From the NCBI GenBank assembly GCA_934140005.1, contig CAKPBB010000003.1, positions 42,746 through 106,745 of the forward strand: a stretch of 64,000 nucleotides of DNA. Reading direction: 5' to 3'. Below are positions 54,439-62,751 of this stretch, one piece after another (within the stretch, counting starts at the first letter, position 1; every line of letters begins with the position of its first letter). Both the position numbers and the translations under genes were made by a program. The stretch is from an uncultured Clostridia bacterium (GTDB taxonomy: Bacteria; Bacillota; Clostridia; TANB77; CAG-508). The notes under the pieces were generated by a model. That model was not told the origin of the DNA and did no database searches. It saw only the letters and a program-made list of their open reading frames with translations.

Positions 54439-55839
54439 TTATCCAATTGCTCCATCTAATTCTAGATTTATTAAGTTATTCATTTCTACTGCATATTCTA
54501 CTGGTAATTCTTTAGAAATTGGATATGCAAAACCTCTAACAATCATAGCCTTTGCATCTTCTTCAGACAAACCTCTACTCATTAAATAGAAAATTGCCTT
54601 ATCACTTATTTTTCCAATTTTAGCTTCGTGTGAAAATTCTACTTCATCTGTTCTTATATCATTTACTGGTATTGTGTCTGATTTTGATATATCATCAAGC
54701 ATTAAAGATTCACAAGATACTGAACATTTTGAATTTTTAGCATTTTCATTTACTCTTACAAGAGACCTGTAAGTACAAATTCCACCATTTTTTGAGATAG
54801 ATTTAGCATTTACCACACTTGAAGTATTTTTAGCATTATGCACAACTTTAAATCCATTGTCTAAATTTTGTCCTTTACCAGCAAATGAAATACCAGTAAA
54901 TTCTGTTTTAGAACCTTCTCCATTTAATATACTCATTGGATATAACATTGAAATTTTTGAACCAAATGAACCAGAAACCCAATCCATTTTTGCATTTTTT
55001 CCAACAATTGCTTTCTTTGTATTTAAGTTAAGCATATTTTTTGACCAGTTCTCTATTGTTGAATATCTTAAATAAGCATTATCTTTAACATAAAGTTCAA
55101 CACATCCTGCATGTAAATTTACTTTATTGTATTTTGGTGCTGAACAGCCCTCTATAAAGTGTAAACTAGCTCCTTCATCTACGATTATAAGTGTATGCTC
55201 AAATTGACCAGATTCTGGTGAATTTAGTCTAAAATATGATTGTAATGGAATATCAACTTTTACACCCTTTGGAACATATACAAATGAACCTCCTGACCAA
55301 ACAGCTGCATGAAGTGCAACAAATTTATGGTCATATACTGGAACGCATTTCATAAAATGTTCTTTAACAATTTCTGGATACTCTCTAACTGCTGTTTCCA
55401 TATCAGTATATATAACACCTTGCTTTATTAAATCTTCTTTCATGCTATGGTATACAACTTCTGAATCATACTGTGCACCAACACCAGCCAAAGAAGTTTT
55501 TTCTGCATCTGGAATTCCTAGTTTATCAAAAGTATTTTTTATATCCTCTGGTACATCATCCCAAGAACTATTTAACTTTGTTTTTGGTCTTACATAAGTT
55601 GCTATTTCATTCATATCTAATTCTGATAAATCTGGTCCCCATGTAGGAAGTTCTAGTTCATTATATACATCTAAAGCTTTTAATCTTAGCTCTCTCATCC
55701 AATCTGGATCATGCTTTTGATTAGAAATTTCGTTTATAATTTCTCTTGTAAGGCCCTTTTTTATTTTAAAGTCATATTCGTCTTTATTTTTTATATCATA
55801 TATGTTTCTATCTATTTCATCTACTTGAGTTTTTGACAT
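54439..55839 (-). CDS. sufB: Fe-S cluster assembly scaffold SufB
   Basis: A 466-residue scaffold protein that builds nascent Fe-S clusters in the SufBC2D complex. Typical stretches include PTWGPDLSEL, YHSMKEDLIKQGVIYTDME, GGSFVYVPKGVKV, EGCSAPKYNK and the C-terminal EAKIGKISDKAIFYLMSRGLSEEDAKAMIVRGF. ATG 55839, with AAAGGAAAG upstream, is better than a GTG at 55857. It lies between sufC and sufD in the standard order. Confidence 0.97.
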   Translation of the reverse strand: MSKTQVDEIDRNIYDIKNKDEYDFKIKKGLTREIINEISNQKHDPDWMRELRLKALDVYNELELPTWGPDLSELDMNEIATYVRPKTKLNSSWDDVPEDIKNTFDKLGIPDAEKTSLAGVGAQYDSEVVYHSMKEDLIKQGVIYTDMETAVREYPEIVKEHFMKCVPVYDHKFVALHAAVWSGGSFVYVPKGVKVDIPLQSYFRLNSPESGQFEHTLIIVDEGASLHFIEGCSAPKYNKVNLHAGCVELYVKDNAYLRYSTIENWSKNMLNLNTKKAIVGKNAKMDWVSGSFGSKISMLYPMSILNGEGSKTEFTGISFAGKGQNLDNGFKVVHNAKNTSSVVNAKSISKNGGICTYRSLVRVNENAKNSKCSVSCESLMLDDISKSDTIPVNDIRTDEVEFSHEAKIGKISDKAIFYLMSRGLSEEDAKAMIVRGFAYPISKELPVEYAVEMNNLINLELDGAIG

Positions 55840-55899
55840 ACAACTTTCCTTTCTCACTTAAAATCTATTTTAGAATTTTTATTAACTCTATAAATATTT

Positions 55900-56640
55900 C
55901 TATTTTCTATATTGTGAATATCCATTTTCCTCAATTTCACTTGCTAATTCCTGTGTTCCTGTTTTTACAATTTTACCATCTACTAAAATATGAACATAGT
56001 CTACTTTTAAGCTATGAAGTATTTTTGTATTATGAGTTATAATTAAAACTGCATTATTGTCATTTTTAAACATTTCAATTCCTTTAGATACAGTTTTAAT
56101 TGCATCAACATCTAATCCTGAATCAGTTTCATCTAATATAGCTAATTTAGGATTTAATACAAGCATTTGCAAAATTTCATTTTTCTTTTTTTCTCCACCA
56201 GAAAAACCTACATTTAAGCTTCTTTCCATATTCTTTGGATTCATTTTTAATTCTTCCATATATTTTTTTAATTCATCTTTAAAAGCAAATATTTTAACTG
56301 GCTCTCCTGTAATTTTATTCTTAGCATATTTTAAGAAATTTGTAACAGAAACCCCTGGAATTTCTTCTGGAAGTTGAAAAGACATAAATACACCTTTTCT
56401 AGCTATTTCATCTGTTTTTAAATTTGTAATATCCTCGCCATCAAATAGTATTGCCCCTTGTGTTTTTGTATATTCTGGATTATTTAAAATTGCATTTGCA
56501 GTAGTAGTTTTTCCAGAACCATTTGGCCCCATTATTACATGGATTTCACCCTTTTTAATATTCAAATTTATTCCTCTTAAAATTTCTTTTTCACCTGCTG
56601 AAACACACAAGTCTTTTATTTGTAATAATTCATTTTCCAT
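55900..56640 (-). CDS. sufC: Fe-S assembly ATPase SufC
   Basis: A 246-residue ABC-type ATPase that powers the SufBCD scaffold. Walker A GPNGSGKTT is at 38-46, signature VGFSGGEKKKNEILQ, Walker B LAILDETDSGLD and switch ITHNTK, with the SufC-typical SGGEKKKNE and ETDSGLD. AAAGGAATAA precedes the start. It begins 4 bp after the stop of the DtxR-like regulator, so both share one mRNA. Confidence 0.97.
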   Translation of the reverse strand: MENELLQIKDLCVSAGEKEILRGINLNIKKGEIHVIMGPNGSGKTTTANAILNNPEYTKTQGAILFDGEDITNLKTDEIARKGVFMSFQLPEEIPGVSVTNFLKYAKNKITGEPVKIFAFKDELKKYMEELKMNPKNMERSLNVGFSGGEKKKNEILQMLVLNPKLAILDETDSGLDVDAIKTVSKGIEMFKNDNNAVLIITHNTKILHSLKVDYVHILVDGKIVKTGTQELASEIEENGYSQYRK

Positions 56641-56644
56641 CGAT

Positions 56645-57100
56645 TTATTCCTTTCTCGATGTAGATGTTCTTTTTACACAACATCTACATTTTTCTTGAT
56701 TTATATCGTAATTGCAATTAAGTTCTCTTAAACCTAATACATTATGTACATATTTGGCAAGTTTATTTATAGTTTCATCTGTTGTAACAAATTTTATTTT
56801 TTCAGCTTCATCTTTTGCTTCTTTTTCGTTCAAATCTAATACATCTTTTAAAAATAAGTACACAATATCGTAAGCTTCTAAAATTTTTTGTGCCAAAGCA
56901 TTTCCTTCATCTGTTAATTCTATTATTCCATAAGTTTCATATTTTACAAGTTTTTCTTCTTTTAAATTATTTAAAGCTTTATTTACACTAGGCTTTGTAC
57001 AATTCATTTTATTTGCAATATCTGTAACCCTTATATTTCCATTTTGTTTCTGCAACAAATACATCGTTTTCAAATATTCTTCTGATGACTTAGAAACCAT
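56645..57100 (-). CDS. DtxR-like regulator of the suf operon with C-terminal cysteine cluster
   Basis: A 151-residue regulator with the DtxR/MntR layout: an N-terminal winged helix (EEYLKTMYLLQKQNGNIRV, DIANKMNCTKPSVNKALNNL) and a helical dimerisation part. Compared by eye with B. subtilis MntR, most metal ligands are replaced (Glu11 to Lys, His77 to Tyr, Glu102 to Lys, His103 to Phe). The C-terminus carries four cysteines in a C-x8-C-x-C-C pattern (residues 129-141), absent from MntR. It heads the suf operon and its promoter overlaps a dyad. I infer an Fe-S-sensing repressor. ATG 57100 has AAAGGAG; a longer frame to 57133 would include the -10 box. Confidence 0.8.
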   Translation of the reverse strand: MVSKSSEEYLKTMYLLQKQNGNIRVTDIANKMNCTKPSVNKALNNLKEEKLVKYETYGIIELTDEGNALAQKILEAYDIVYLFLKDVLDLNEKEAKDEAEKIKFVTTDETINKLAKYVHNVLGLRELNCNYDINQEKCRCCVKRTSTSRKE

Positions 57101-57115
57101 TATATTCTCCTTTTT

Positions 57116-57160
57116 GTTAACTACGGTTAACATTATAATACTTTAGTGTATGTTTGTCAA
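57116..57160 (-). promoter_or_regulatory. suf operon promoter with overlapping dyad operator
   Basis: TTGACA (57155-57160), 17 bp, TATAAT (57132-57137) on the minus strand, full consensus. GTTAAC-TACG-GTTAAC (57116-57131) lies at the expected transcription start, as a repressor site would. A further GTTAGCC-like half site (57160-57167) lies by the -35. Confidence 0.88.
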
Positions 57161-57174
57161 GGCTAACATATAAA

Positions 57175-57233
57175 AAAGCCATATGGCTCTAATTCGTCTG
57201 CTTCACGCAGTTTCGTTAAAGCCACACAGCTTT
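57175..57233 (-). terminator. terminator of the DUF1385-like gene
   Basis: AAAGCC...TAA (57175-57192) pairs with TTAAAG...CTTT (57216-57233) with G-U pairs in minus RNA; an inner CTGC/GCAG stem caps it and a T-run follows. Confidence 0.85.
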
Positions 57234-57275
57234 CTTGTAAATCTGAAATTTCAGATTTTATGGTTTTTATTTAAC

Positions 57276-58073
57276 TTACTCAATCAAGTGTATTACCCCG
57301 TTCAATTCACGTAATGCCTTTTCTTTATCTTCAACTAATTCTTGCTGAAATTTTTCATATTCCTCCATAGCCAATATGGCCATTCTTATTTCACTATCTT
57401 TCGGCTTTTCCAATGAGAACCATGCCAGGTACTTAAACCAATCATGTGAATAAATCATTGCATAAATTCCGCAACTTAGGAAATAAATCATTATGACATT
57501 ATCTTCCGTTACTCCAACTGCGTTAAGTATTATTCCCATTAAAAAAAACACAATCAAAGCTTGAATACAGCCAATATTTTTTACATTTCCACATTCGACC
57601 GTAAATCCACTAAATTTCTTTGCTTCTTCAAAGGTAGGTATCCTTTTCAATTTTTCGTATGCATTAATCACTTTGTGCTCAGCACAATGTTTTCGGTTAC
57701 TAGAGCTGTTGCCTAGCTGAAACCAAAAATGTTCCAGATATTTTAAAATCGAACATTTGTATACAAAAATATCAATACCCAAAATTGCTACCATCACAAT
57801 TACACAACAATTTACGTTTTGATACGGTATACTCCATGCTAAAAAAGCTAACAAAATAATAGTTAAAACAGCCTTGAATCGTGCCATTATATATTTGGAT
57901 TTTTCTTTAAAATCCAATATCTTATAACCGGCACTTATTTTATCAATCCGTACACGGTTGATTTCTATTACACCATCCAGCACTTCTGCAGTAGCACCAT
58001 ATAAAATGCCATCTACTTTCTTGCAGTAGGTAATAGAATTTGAATCAGCAAAGCCTTGATCAATAGTATACAT
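57276..58073 (-). CDS. DUF1385-like membrane protein
   Basis: A 265-residue protein. The motif HCAEHKVINAYEKL at about residues 129-142, followed by SGFTVECGN, matches the AAEHK...YE...H/CG core of DUF1385 proteins. The N-terminal 60 residues are polar and hold VDGILYGATAEVLDG; two pairs of membrane helices (residues 67-103; 170-215) surround the motif. The role of DUF1385 is unknown. It has its own consensus promoter, a leader of about 95 nt, AGAAGGG ribosome binding site and a strong terminator, so it is a single-gene unit. It is shorter and more divergent than usual members. Confidence 0.65.
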   Translation of the reverse strand: MYTIDQGFADSNSITYCKKVDGILYGATAEVLDGVIEINRVRIDKISAGYKILDFKEKSKYIMARFKAVLTIILLAFLAWSIPYQNVNCCVIVMVAILGIDIFVYKCSILKYLEHFWFQLGNSSSNRKHCAEHKVINAYEKLKRIPTFEEAKKFSGFTVECGNVKNIGCIQALIVFFLMGIILNAVGVTEDNVIMIYFLSCGIYAMIYSHDWFKYLAWFSLEKPKDSEIRMAILAMEEYEKFQQELVEDKEKALRELNGVIHLIE

Positions 58074-58175
58074 AAATAAAACCCTTCTCTTGTATTCAAG
58101 TATTAGCTACTTGAAATGTGTAAATAAGCGTACAAAGCTCCTTTCCAAGATTTGTCTAATTGTTGACATGAATAA

Positions 58176-58204
58176 ATTATAGCATCTGTCCAAGCTTATG
58201 TCAA
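58176..58204 (-). promoter_or_regulatory. promoter of the DUF1385-like gene
   Basis: TTGACA (58199-58204), 17 bp, TATAAT (58176-58181) on the minus strand: full consensus. Confidence 0.88.
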
Positions 58205-58284
58205 CTTATTTTTTCTAATTTTTATCTACATTTCGCTGACTATAAGCACTTTTTTTCGACATTTTTACTTAGTTATAAATGCTC

Positions 58285-60027
58285 TTAATTTTCTTTTTTG
58301 ATTTCTTCATATCTCTTTATTTTAGCTGTAGTAGTCTTTATCATTGCTTCATCTGTTAAAATCAAATTTTTTATGTATTTATATGTTGGAAATGTTTTAT
58401 TTATTTCTTTAATATCTTTCCAAATAAATTCTTTTAGTTCTTCTTGATTCATATTAGGATAATTTTTCTTCACATAATCTTTATCATAAACGATTTTTGC
58501 TGATACAACTAAATCATCATCTTTTTCTTTTCCAAACACCATAACTTCTGAAACATATGGTAATTTTGTAATTACTTGTTCTAATTCCTCTGGATAAACA
58601 TTTTTTCCATTTTTTAATACAATTACATTCTTCTTTCTTCCAGTTATAAACAAATATCCGTCTTTATCTATATATCCTAAATCTCCTGTATAAAACCATC
58701 CGTCTTTTAATACTTTCTCTGTTTCTTCAGGCATTTCATAATATCCAAGCATTACATTTGGTGCTTTAGCAGTAATTTCACCAATTCCTTCTTCATTCTT
58801 ATTTTCAATCTTTATTTGAACAGATGGAAATGGAAGTCCAACTGAACCATATCTTAAATGCTTTTCATTTTCACCACATAAAACCGGTGATGTTTCTGTT
58901 AATCCATATCCTTGAATTGTAAAAATTCCAAAATCATTAAACCCTTTAGCAACTTCTCTGTTAATAGCTGCTGCTCCACTAATAATAAAGCGAAGTTCTC
59001 CGCCAAATTGGTCTAAAATAGGCTTAAATATCTTTCTTCTAATATCAATTTTTACTTTTCGTAAAGCATTACTTAATTTTAAAGCAAATTTAATTTGCTT
59101 TGTTTTTCCTTGCTTTTCTATTGCCTTCCAGATATTTTTATACATTACTTCTAATAATAATGGCACGCATACAAAAGTTGTTACATGATATTCTTTTAAA
59201 TTTTCTTGAATATGTCTTAGCCCGTCACAAAATACTGTTGTAGCACCATTTGCAAAGAATAATAACATTTGTGTTGAGCCAAAAGTATGATGAAGTGGTA
59301 AAAATAATAAATTCACATCTGTACTTAATATTTTTTCAGCACACATCATATCATATATGTTTGATGCAATATTTTTATTTGAAAGCATTACTGCTTTAGC
59401 CATTGATGTTGTACCAGAAGTAAAAATTATTGTTGCCATTTCATCAGGTGATTGTTCAAAAAATTCAACTTTATCTATTTTTTCTCCTTTTTCTTCTAAT
59501 TCTTCCAAACTAATAAATCCTTCATTTGATGGTAATTTATTCATTGATATAAAATTTTTAATATTAGTTTTATTCTGTATTCTTATATTTTTTATACACT
59601 CTATATATTCATTTTCAAATATAACAGCATCTGCTTTACTTCTAATTAAAGAAAGCTCTATTTCATTAGGCTGTAATCCTTTATCTAGCGGAATTACAAT
59701 TCCTACATTACAAATACATGAAATATAAGACTTTACCCAATTATAAGTATTATGACCAATAATAGCTATTCTTTTTCCTTTTAATCCTAAATCAATCAAT
59801 CCTTTAGCCAATTTTTCTTTTTGTTTTCCAAATTCTTCAAATGAAATATGTGTATATTTTATTTCTTCTTTTCTATTATTTTTGTTAGTTAACTCTGTTG
59901 TAGTTTCTTCAACTTTACTCTTTACAATAAAAGCATCTTTTTTAGCAAATTTTCTAATTGCTTCATCTACATAGTTTTTTATGTTTTCATATTTTTCCGC
60001 TTTATATAATTTCTCTAAACACTTCAT
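58285..60027 (-). CDS. AMP-dependent (long-chain) acyl-CoA synthetase-like
   Basis: A 580-residue adenylate-forming enzyme that activates a carboxylate, probably a fatty acid, to acyl-AMP and then acyl-CoA. P-loop IIFTSGTTSMAKAVMLS is near residue 200, LPLHHTFGS follows, then GYGLTETSP, WFYTGDLGYIDKDGYLFITGRKK and the catalytic lysine region TTAKIKRYE at the end. TAGGAGAAT precedes the start. It stands alone between two orphan units; the link to the lipid operon at 10-13 kb is functional guesswork. Confidence 0.9.
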   Translation of the reverse strand: MKCLEKLYKAEKYENIKNYVDEAIRKFAKKDAFIVKSKVEETTTELTNKNNRKEEIKYTHISFEEFGKQKEKLAKGLIDLGLKGKRIAIIGHNTYNWVKSYISCICNVGIVIPLDKGLQPNEIELSLIRSKADAVIFENEYIECIKNIRIQNKTNIKNFISMNKLPSNEGFISLEELEEKGEKIDKVEFFEQSPDEMATIIFTSGTTSMAKAVMLSNKNIASNIYDMMCAEKILSTDVNLLFLPLHHTFGSTQMLLFFANGATTVFCDGLRHIQENLKEYHVTTFVCVPLLLEVMYKNIWKAIEKQGKTKQIKFALKLSNALRKVKIDIRRKIFKPILDQFGGELRFIISGAAAINREVAKGFNDFGIFTIQGYGLTETSPVLCGENEKHLRYGSVGLPFPSVQIKIENKNEEGIGEITAKAPNVMLGYYEMPEETEKVLKDGWFYTGDLGYIDKDGYLFITGRKKNVIVLKNGKNVYPEELEQVITKLPYVSEVMVFGKEKDDDLVVSAKIVYDKDYVKKNYPNMNQEELKEFIWKDIKEINKTFPTYKYIKNLILTDEAMIKTTTAKIKRYEEIKKEN

Positions 60028-60220
60028 AAAATTCTCCTAATTTCTTATTACATATTTGATTAAATACATATAGTATCTTCTCTTTTTAATATGTTTTTAT
60101 ATTAACATATCTACTATTTTTAGGCAAATTTTATACCACTTTCTGACTGCTCGTTCAAAAAGTTCAAAATATTTAATTACTGATTTTTTCAAAAATCAAA
60201 CTAATTTAGACAAAAAAATA

Positions 60221-60262
60221 CCGGAAGGAAATTGCTGTATTTTACAGCTAAATTCCTTCCGG
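60221..60262 (-). terminator. terminator of the 164-residue orphan gene
   Basis: CCGGAAGGAA (60221-60230) pairs perfectly with TTCCTTCCGG (60253-60262), extended by a GCTGTA/TACAGC stem; TTTTTTTG follows on the minus strand. Confidence 0.88.
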
Positions 60263-60297
60263 ATATCCCCCCTTTTCCTTAATGTTCAAAATATCAA

Positions 60298-60792
60298 TTA
60301 GATTTCTGCCGGTACTTCCTGTTCTTTCCAGCAATACTGTGCCAGAAAATTGGTAAGTTCCTTTAAGGGCTTATCTGTGCTAACAGGAATCATAAGTGCC
60401 GCACGGCTTGGACGCTGTGCAACATTTGCCAGCATATCCAGGTTGGTCTGATACCATTCCAGACGAATCCAGACATTCCTTTCGCCTTCCTTCAGTGCCC
60501 AGCATTTAGCTCTGAGCAATTCACCCGGACGCTGTTGCTTAAGGAAGTTGTTCCACGGAATGCTTCTGCTAAACTGTTCGACAGTCCCAAAAAACTGCAC
60601 AATCCGGTTAGTGCTACCAGGTACTGCTAATAGTTCCCTTGTACTTACCTTCAAGGCATCATAGGCTTTTTCCTTCATGTACAAAGGTACCTGTGCATGA
60701 AGAGAAGCCATGACATTCTGCATAATGTTATCCAGCTTGGAACTCTCGTTCAAAGTGTTGATACTCTTTTGCTTTCCGTTTTCTTTTGACAT
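60298..60792 (-). CDS. hypothetical orphan protein
   Basis: A 164-residue soluble protein that I do not recognise. It starts MSKENGKQKSINTLNESSKL and has mixed helix and strand, with a Trp-rich middle (IPWNNFLKQQRPGELLRAKCWAL, in parts; WIRLEWYQTN) and no membrane segment. ATG 60792 has CAGGAAGGCAG upstream; earlier ATGs do not. The gene is clearly less AT-rich than neighbouring genes (many Cys, Trp, Gln and Pro codons) and forms a one-gene unit with its own promoter and strong terminator. Origin by transfer is likely. Confidence 0.6.
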   Translation of the reverse strand: MSKENGKQKSINTLNESSKLDNIMQNVMASLHAQVPLYMKEKAYDALKVSTRELLAVPGSTNRIVQFFGTVEQFSRSIPWNNFLKQQRPGELLRAKCWALKEGERNVWIRLEWYQTNLDMLANVAQRPSRAALMIPVSTDKPLKELTNFLAQYCWKEQEVPAEI

Positions 60793-60898
60793 TTTTTTCT
60801 GCCTTCCTGCTCTCTTTAGTAGAGAGACTGTTTGTAAACAAATCATCAAAAATATAAGTGATAATTTGTTGGGGTAAAAAATAATTATTTATGTAAAC

Positions 60899-60927
60899 AG
60901 TTTACCACACAATGCTTAAAAAGTCAA
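60899..60927 (-). promoter_or_regulatory. promoter of the 164-residue orphan gene
   Basis: TTGACT (60922-60927), 17 bp, TAAACT (60899-60904) on the minus strand, with a leader of about 100 nt. Confidence 0.75.
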
Positions 60928-61027
60928 CTTGAGCCATTTCACATTTTTTCTTTTTGATGTAGAATATTGTATTTTATATTTTAATTTTTTATATAATTTT
61001 GTCAAAATTTGTTATTTATTATAAAAA

Positions 61028-61071
61028 GTGCAAGACGGCACAGCTTAAAGTTAAGCCATACCGCCTTGCAC
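61028..61071 (-). terminator. terminator of the two-gene orphan unit
   Basis: GTGCAAG (61028-61034) pairs with CTTGCAC (61065-61071); the stem continues imperfectly for about 20 bp with G-U pairs in minus RNA, followed by CTTTTTAT. Confidence 0.85.
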
Positions 61072-61103
61072 ACGGACATTATTTAATTTTTAAATGAATT
61101 GAT

Positions 61104-61616
61104 TTAATTCTTTTTCTTTACCTTTGATATATCCACAAGTTCACAGTAACTCCATAGTTGCTCTGAAAATGCATTTACCTCAACTAAGTTCTTAAACTGA
61201 CTGATATCAGTACTATTTACCAAATCTGTCAATTCTGTCGGAACAGGAATTCCACGCCATCTTAGTTTTGGTGCATACTCATTCACGCTCTTTTTGGCAA
61301 TATTAAACTCTGCTAAAGCACTTTCTCTACTTTCTGGTTGAGATACATATAGCAAAGGCTTAATTGTAAGTGTTGTTACTCCATTTAGCAACATGGCATA
61401 AGCATAAACTGTTTCTACCTCTTTTATCTTTTTCTCTTTTCTTTTGGTCAGCTCATTTAACTTCTTTGTTCTTTCATCATAGTTAGGATACTTTATAAGA
61501 ATCACAACTATCGTCAACAAGTTTTTTATTAGCTCTTTGATAGATGAACATTTGATTTTGAGCCAGTTTACAAAGTACCAAACCTGCCATTTGATTTTAT
61601 TCAGTAATACTTTCAT
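61104..61616 (-). CDS. hypothetical orphan protein, second gene of pair
   Basis: A 170-residue protein. It starts MKVLLNKIKWQVWYFVNWLK, a basic amphipathic or weakly membrane-binding stretch, followed by LIKNLLTIVVILIKYP and a coiled-coil-like run (DERTKKLNELTKRKEKKIKE, about residues 48-67). The remainder is helical. ATG 61616 has AAAGAGGT seven bases upstream. It begins about 25 bp after the stop of the upstream gene (61642-62487) and shares its promoter and terminator. No known family. It may be a small membrane-associated partner of that protein. Confidence 0.6.
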   Translation of the reverse strand: MKVLLNKIKWQVWYFVNWLKIKCSSIKELIKNLLTIVVILIKYPNYDERTKKLNELTKRKEKKIKEVETVYAYAMLLNGVTTLTIKPLLYVSQPESRESALAEFNIAKKSVNEYAPKLRWRGIPVPTELTDLVNSTDISQFKNLVEVNAFSEQLWSYCELVDISKVKKKN

Positions 61617-61641
61617 AAAGTAACCTCTTTCTAACAAAATA

Positions 61642-62487
61642 TTATTCCGCTATTGCTAAAAATTCCGGATCAAAGCCAAACTCTCGTAGCATAACATTTT
61701 TGCAACGTACGAGCTGAAGCGGATCACACAAAACATCTCCATTATATCGAATAGCCTTATGTGATGTAATAATGCGAAATATACCCAATCCAAAGCTTTC
61801 AGCTATTTTTGCATCTTCAGAAGTGATGTTGTTCAAAACAGCTATTGCTACTGGTTTTATTATTTTACCATTTCGCTTTGTTCTACAAGTTATTTGCGGA
61901 TAACACCCCATTTCAGTAGAAAGATTATCTATATCTTTCAAATCGAGTAAAAGTGGTGGCGCATTTGTTAAGTCTTTTGAATACTTTGCAAACATAAAGG
62001 TAGATGAATCCATTGGAAAAATATGCACTATCTCTTCTGGATTAATATTGTATACAAAAAGAGGTGAACCCATATAATGAGATACATTGTCCTGCCAAAT
62101 TGTAGAAAAACTTACAAATTCCCTACTTTCAAAAGTCTTATAATAGACTTTTGGAGTTATGGTTATCCCATCTACAATAATTTGAACAGTTGTATCTACT
62201 CTTACCATGAAGTGAAATGATTGTTCCTCATTCACATCTATTACTTCACCTACTCTTGGCACTCGTTGCAACCTTGTTCCATTAGATATGCTATCACAAG
62301 CATATTTCCAGCACTCGTCAAATGTTGGAAATTTTTCTAACTGTACTCCTGTTGCAAGGCACCGTTTAACCAGACTAGAATGTTGTATCAGCCAAGACTC
62401 TTGTTTCATCAATTCACATTTCTTTAAAAATTTCCGATAACATTCCTCACTTTCTTTTTTATTTTGATAACTATCTTTTTCTGTCAT
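61642..62487 (-). CDS. hypothetical orphan protein, first gene of pair
   Basis: A 281-residue soluble protein without a recognised family. The first 60 residues are helical and charged; the centre is strand-rich with VVRVDTTVQIIVDGITITP-like segments (about 95-115), KVYYKTFESREFVSF and YNINPEEIVHIFPMDSSTFMF; the C-terminus has CKNVMLREFGFDPEFLAIAE. No signal peptide is visible. AAAGGACA lies 17 bases before the ATG, a long gap, so the start is less certain. It is the first gene of a unit with promoter 62598-62626 and terminator 61028-61071. Confidence 0.6.
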   Translation of the reverse strand: MTEKDSYQNKKESEECYRKFLKKCELMKQESWLIQHSSLVKRCLATGVQLEKFPTFDECWKYACDSISNGTRLQRVPRVGEVIDVNEEQSFHFMVRVDTTVQIIVDGITITPKVYYKTFESREFVSFSTIWQDNVSHYMGSPLFVYNINPEEIVHIFPMDSSTFMFAKYSKDLTNAPPLLLDLKDIDNLSTEMGCYPQITCRTKRNGKIIKPVAIAVLNNITSEDAKIAESFGLGIFRIITSHKAIRYNGDVLCDPLQLVRCKNVMLREFGFDPEFLAIAE

Positions 62488-62597
62488 TTTTTGTTACCGT
62501 TATGTCCTTTCATTCATTCTTCTTACAAAAATTATTTTTCTCTACTGCATAATTTCACTCTCCAAAATAAGAATATGTTATAATAAATAACAAATAT

Positions 62598-62626
62598 AGT
62601 TTACCATAATTTTCTTAAATATTCAA
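62598..62626 (-). promoter_or_regulatory. promoter of the two-gene orphan unit
   Basis: TTGAAT (62621-62626), 17 bp, TAAACT (62598-62603) on the minus strand, with a leader of about 105 nt. Confidence 0.65.
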
Positions 62627-62700
62627 TATTTTAGTTATTTTTAGACTAATTAGTAAAAAACTTTACAGAATTGCATTTAACTTTTACTTGACGAATTAGT

Positions 62701-62748
62701 AAAAAAGTAACAAGCATCTCAAAGGTATGAATTACTTGTTACTTTTTT
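62701..62748. terminator. terminator of the HD-domain gene
   Basis: A perfect 14-bp stem (62701-62714 and 62735-62748) with A-run on the left and T-run on the right. Confidence 0.88.
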
Positions 62749-62751
62749 TAT

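Noticed and set aside
62648..62706. Two copies of AATTAGTAAAAAA as insertion-site duplication
   Set aside because: Low-complexity sequence; no element lies between the copies.
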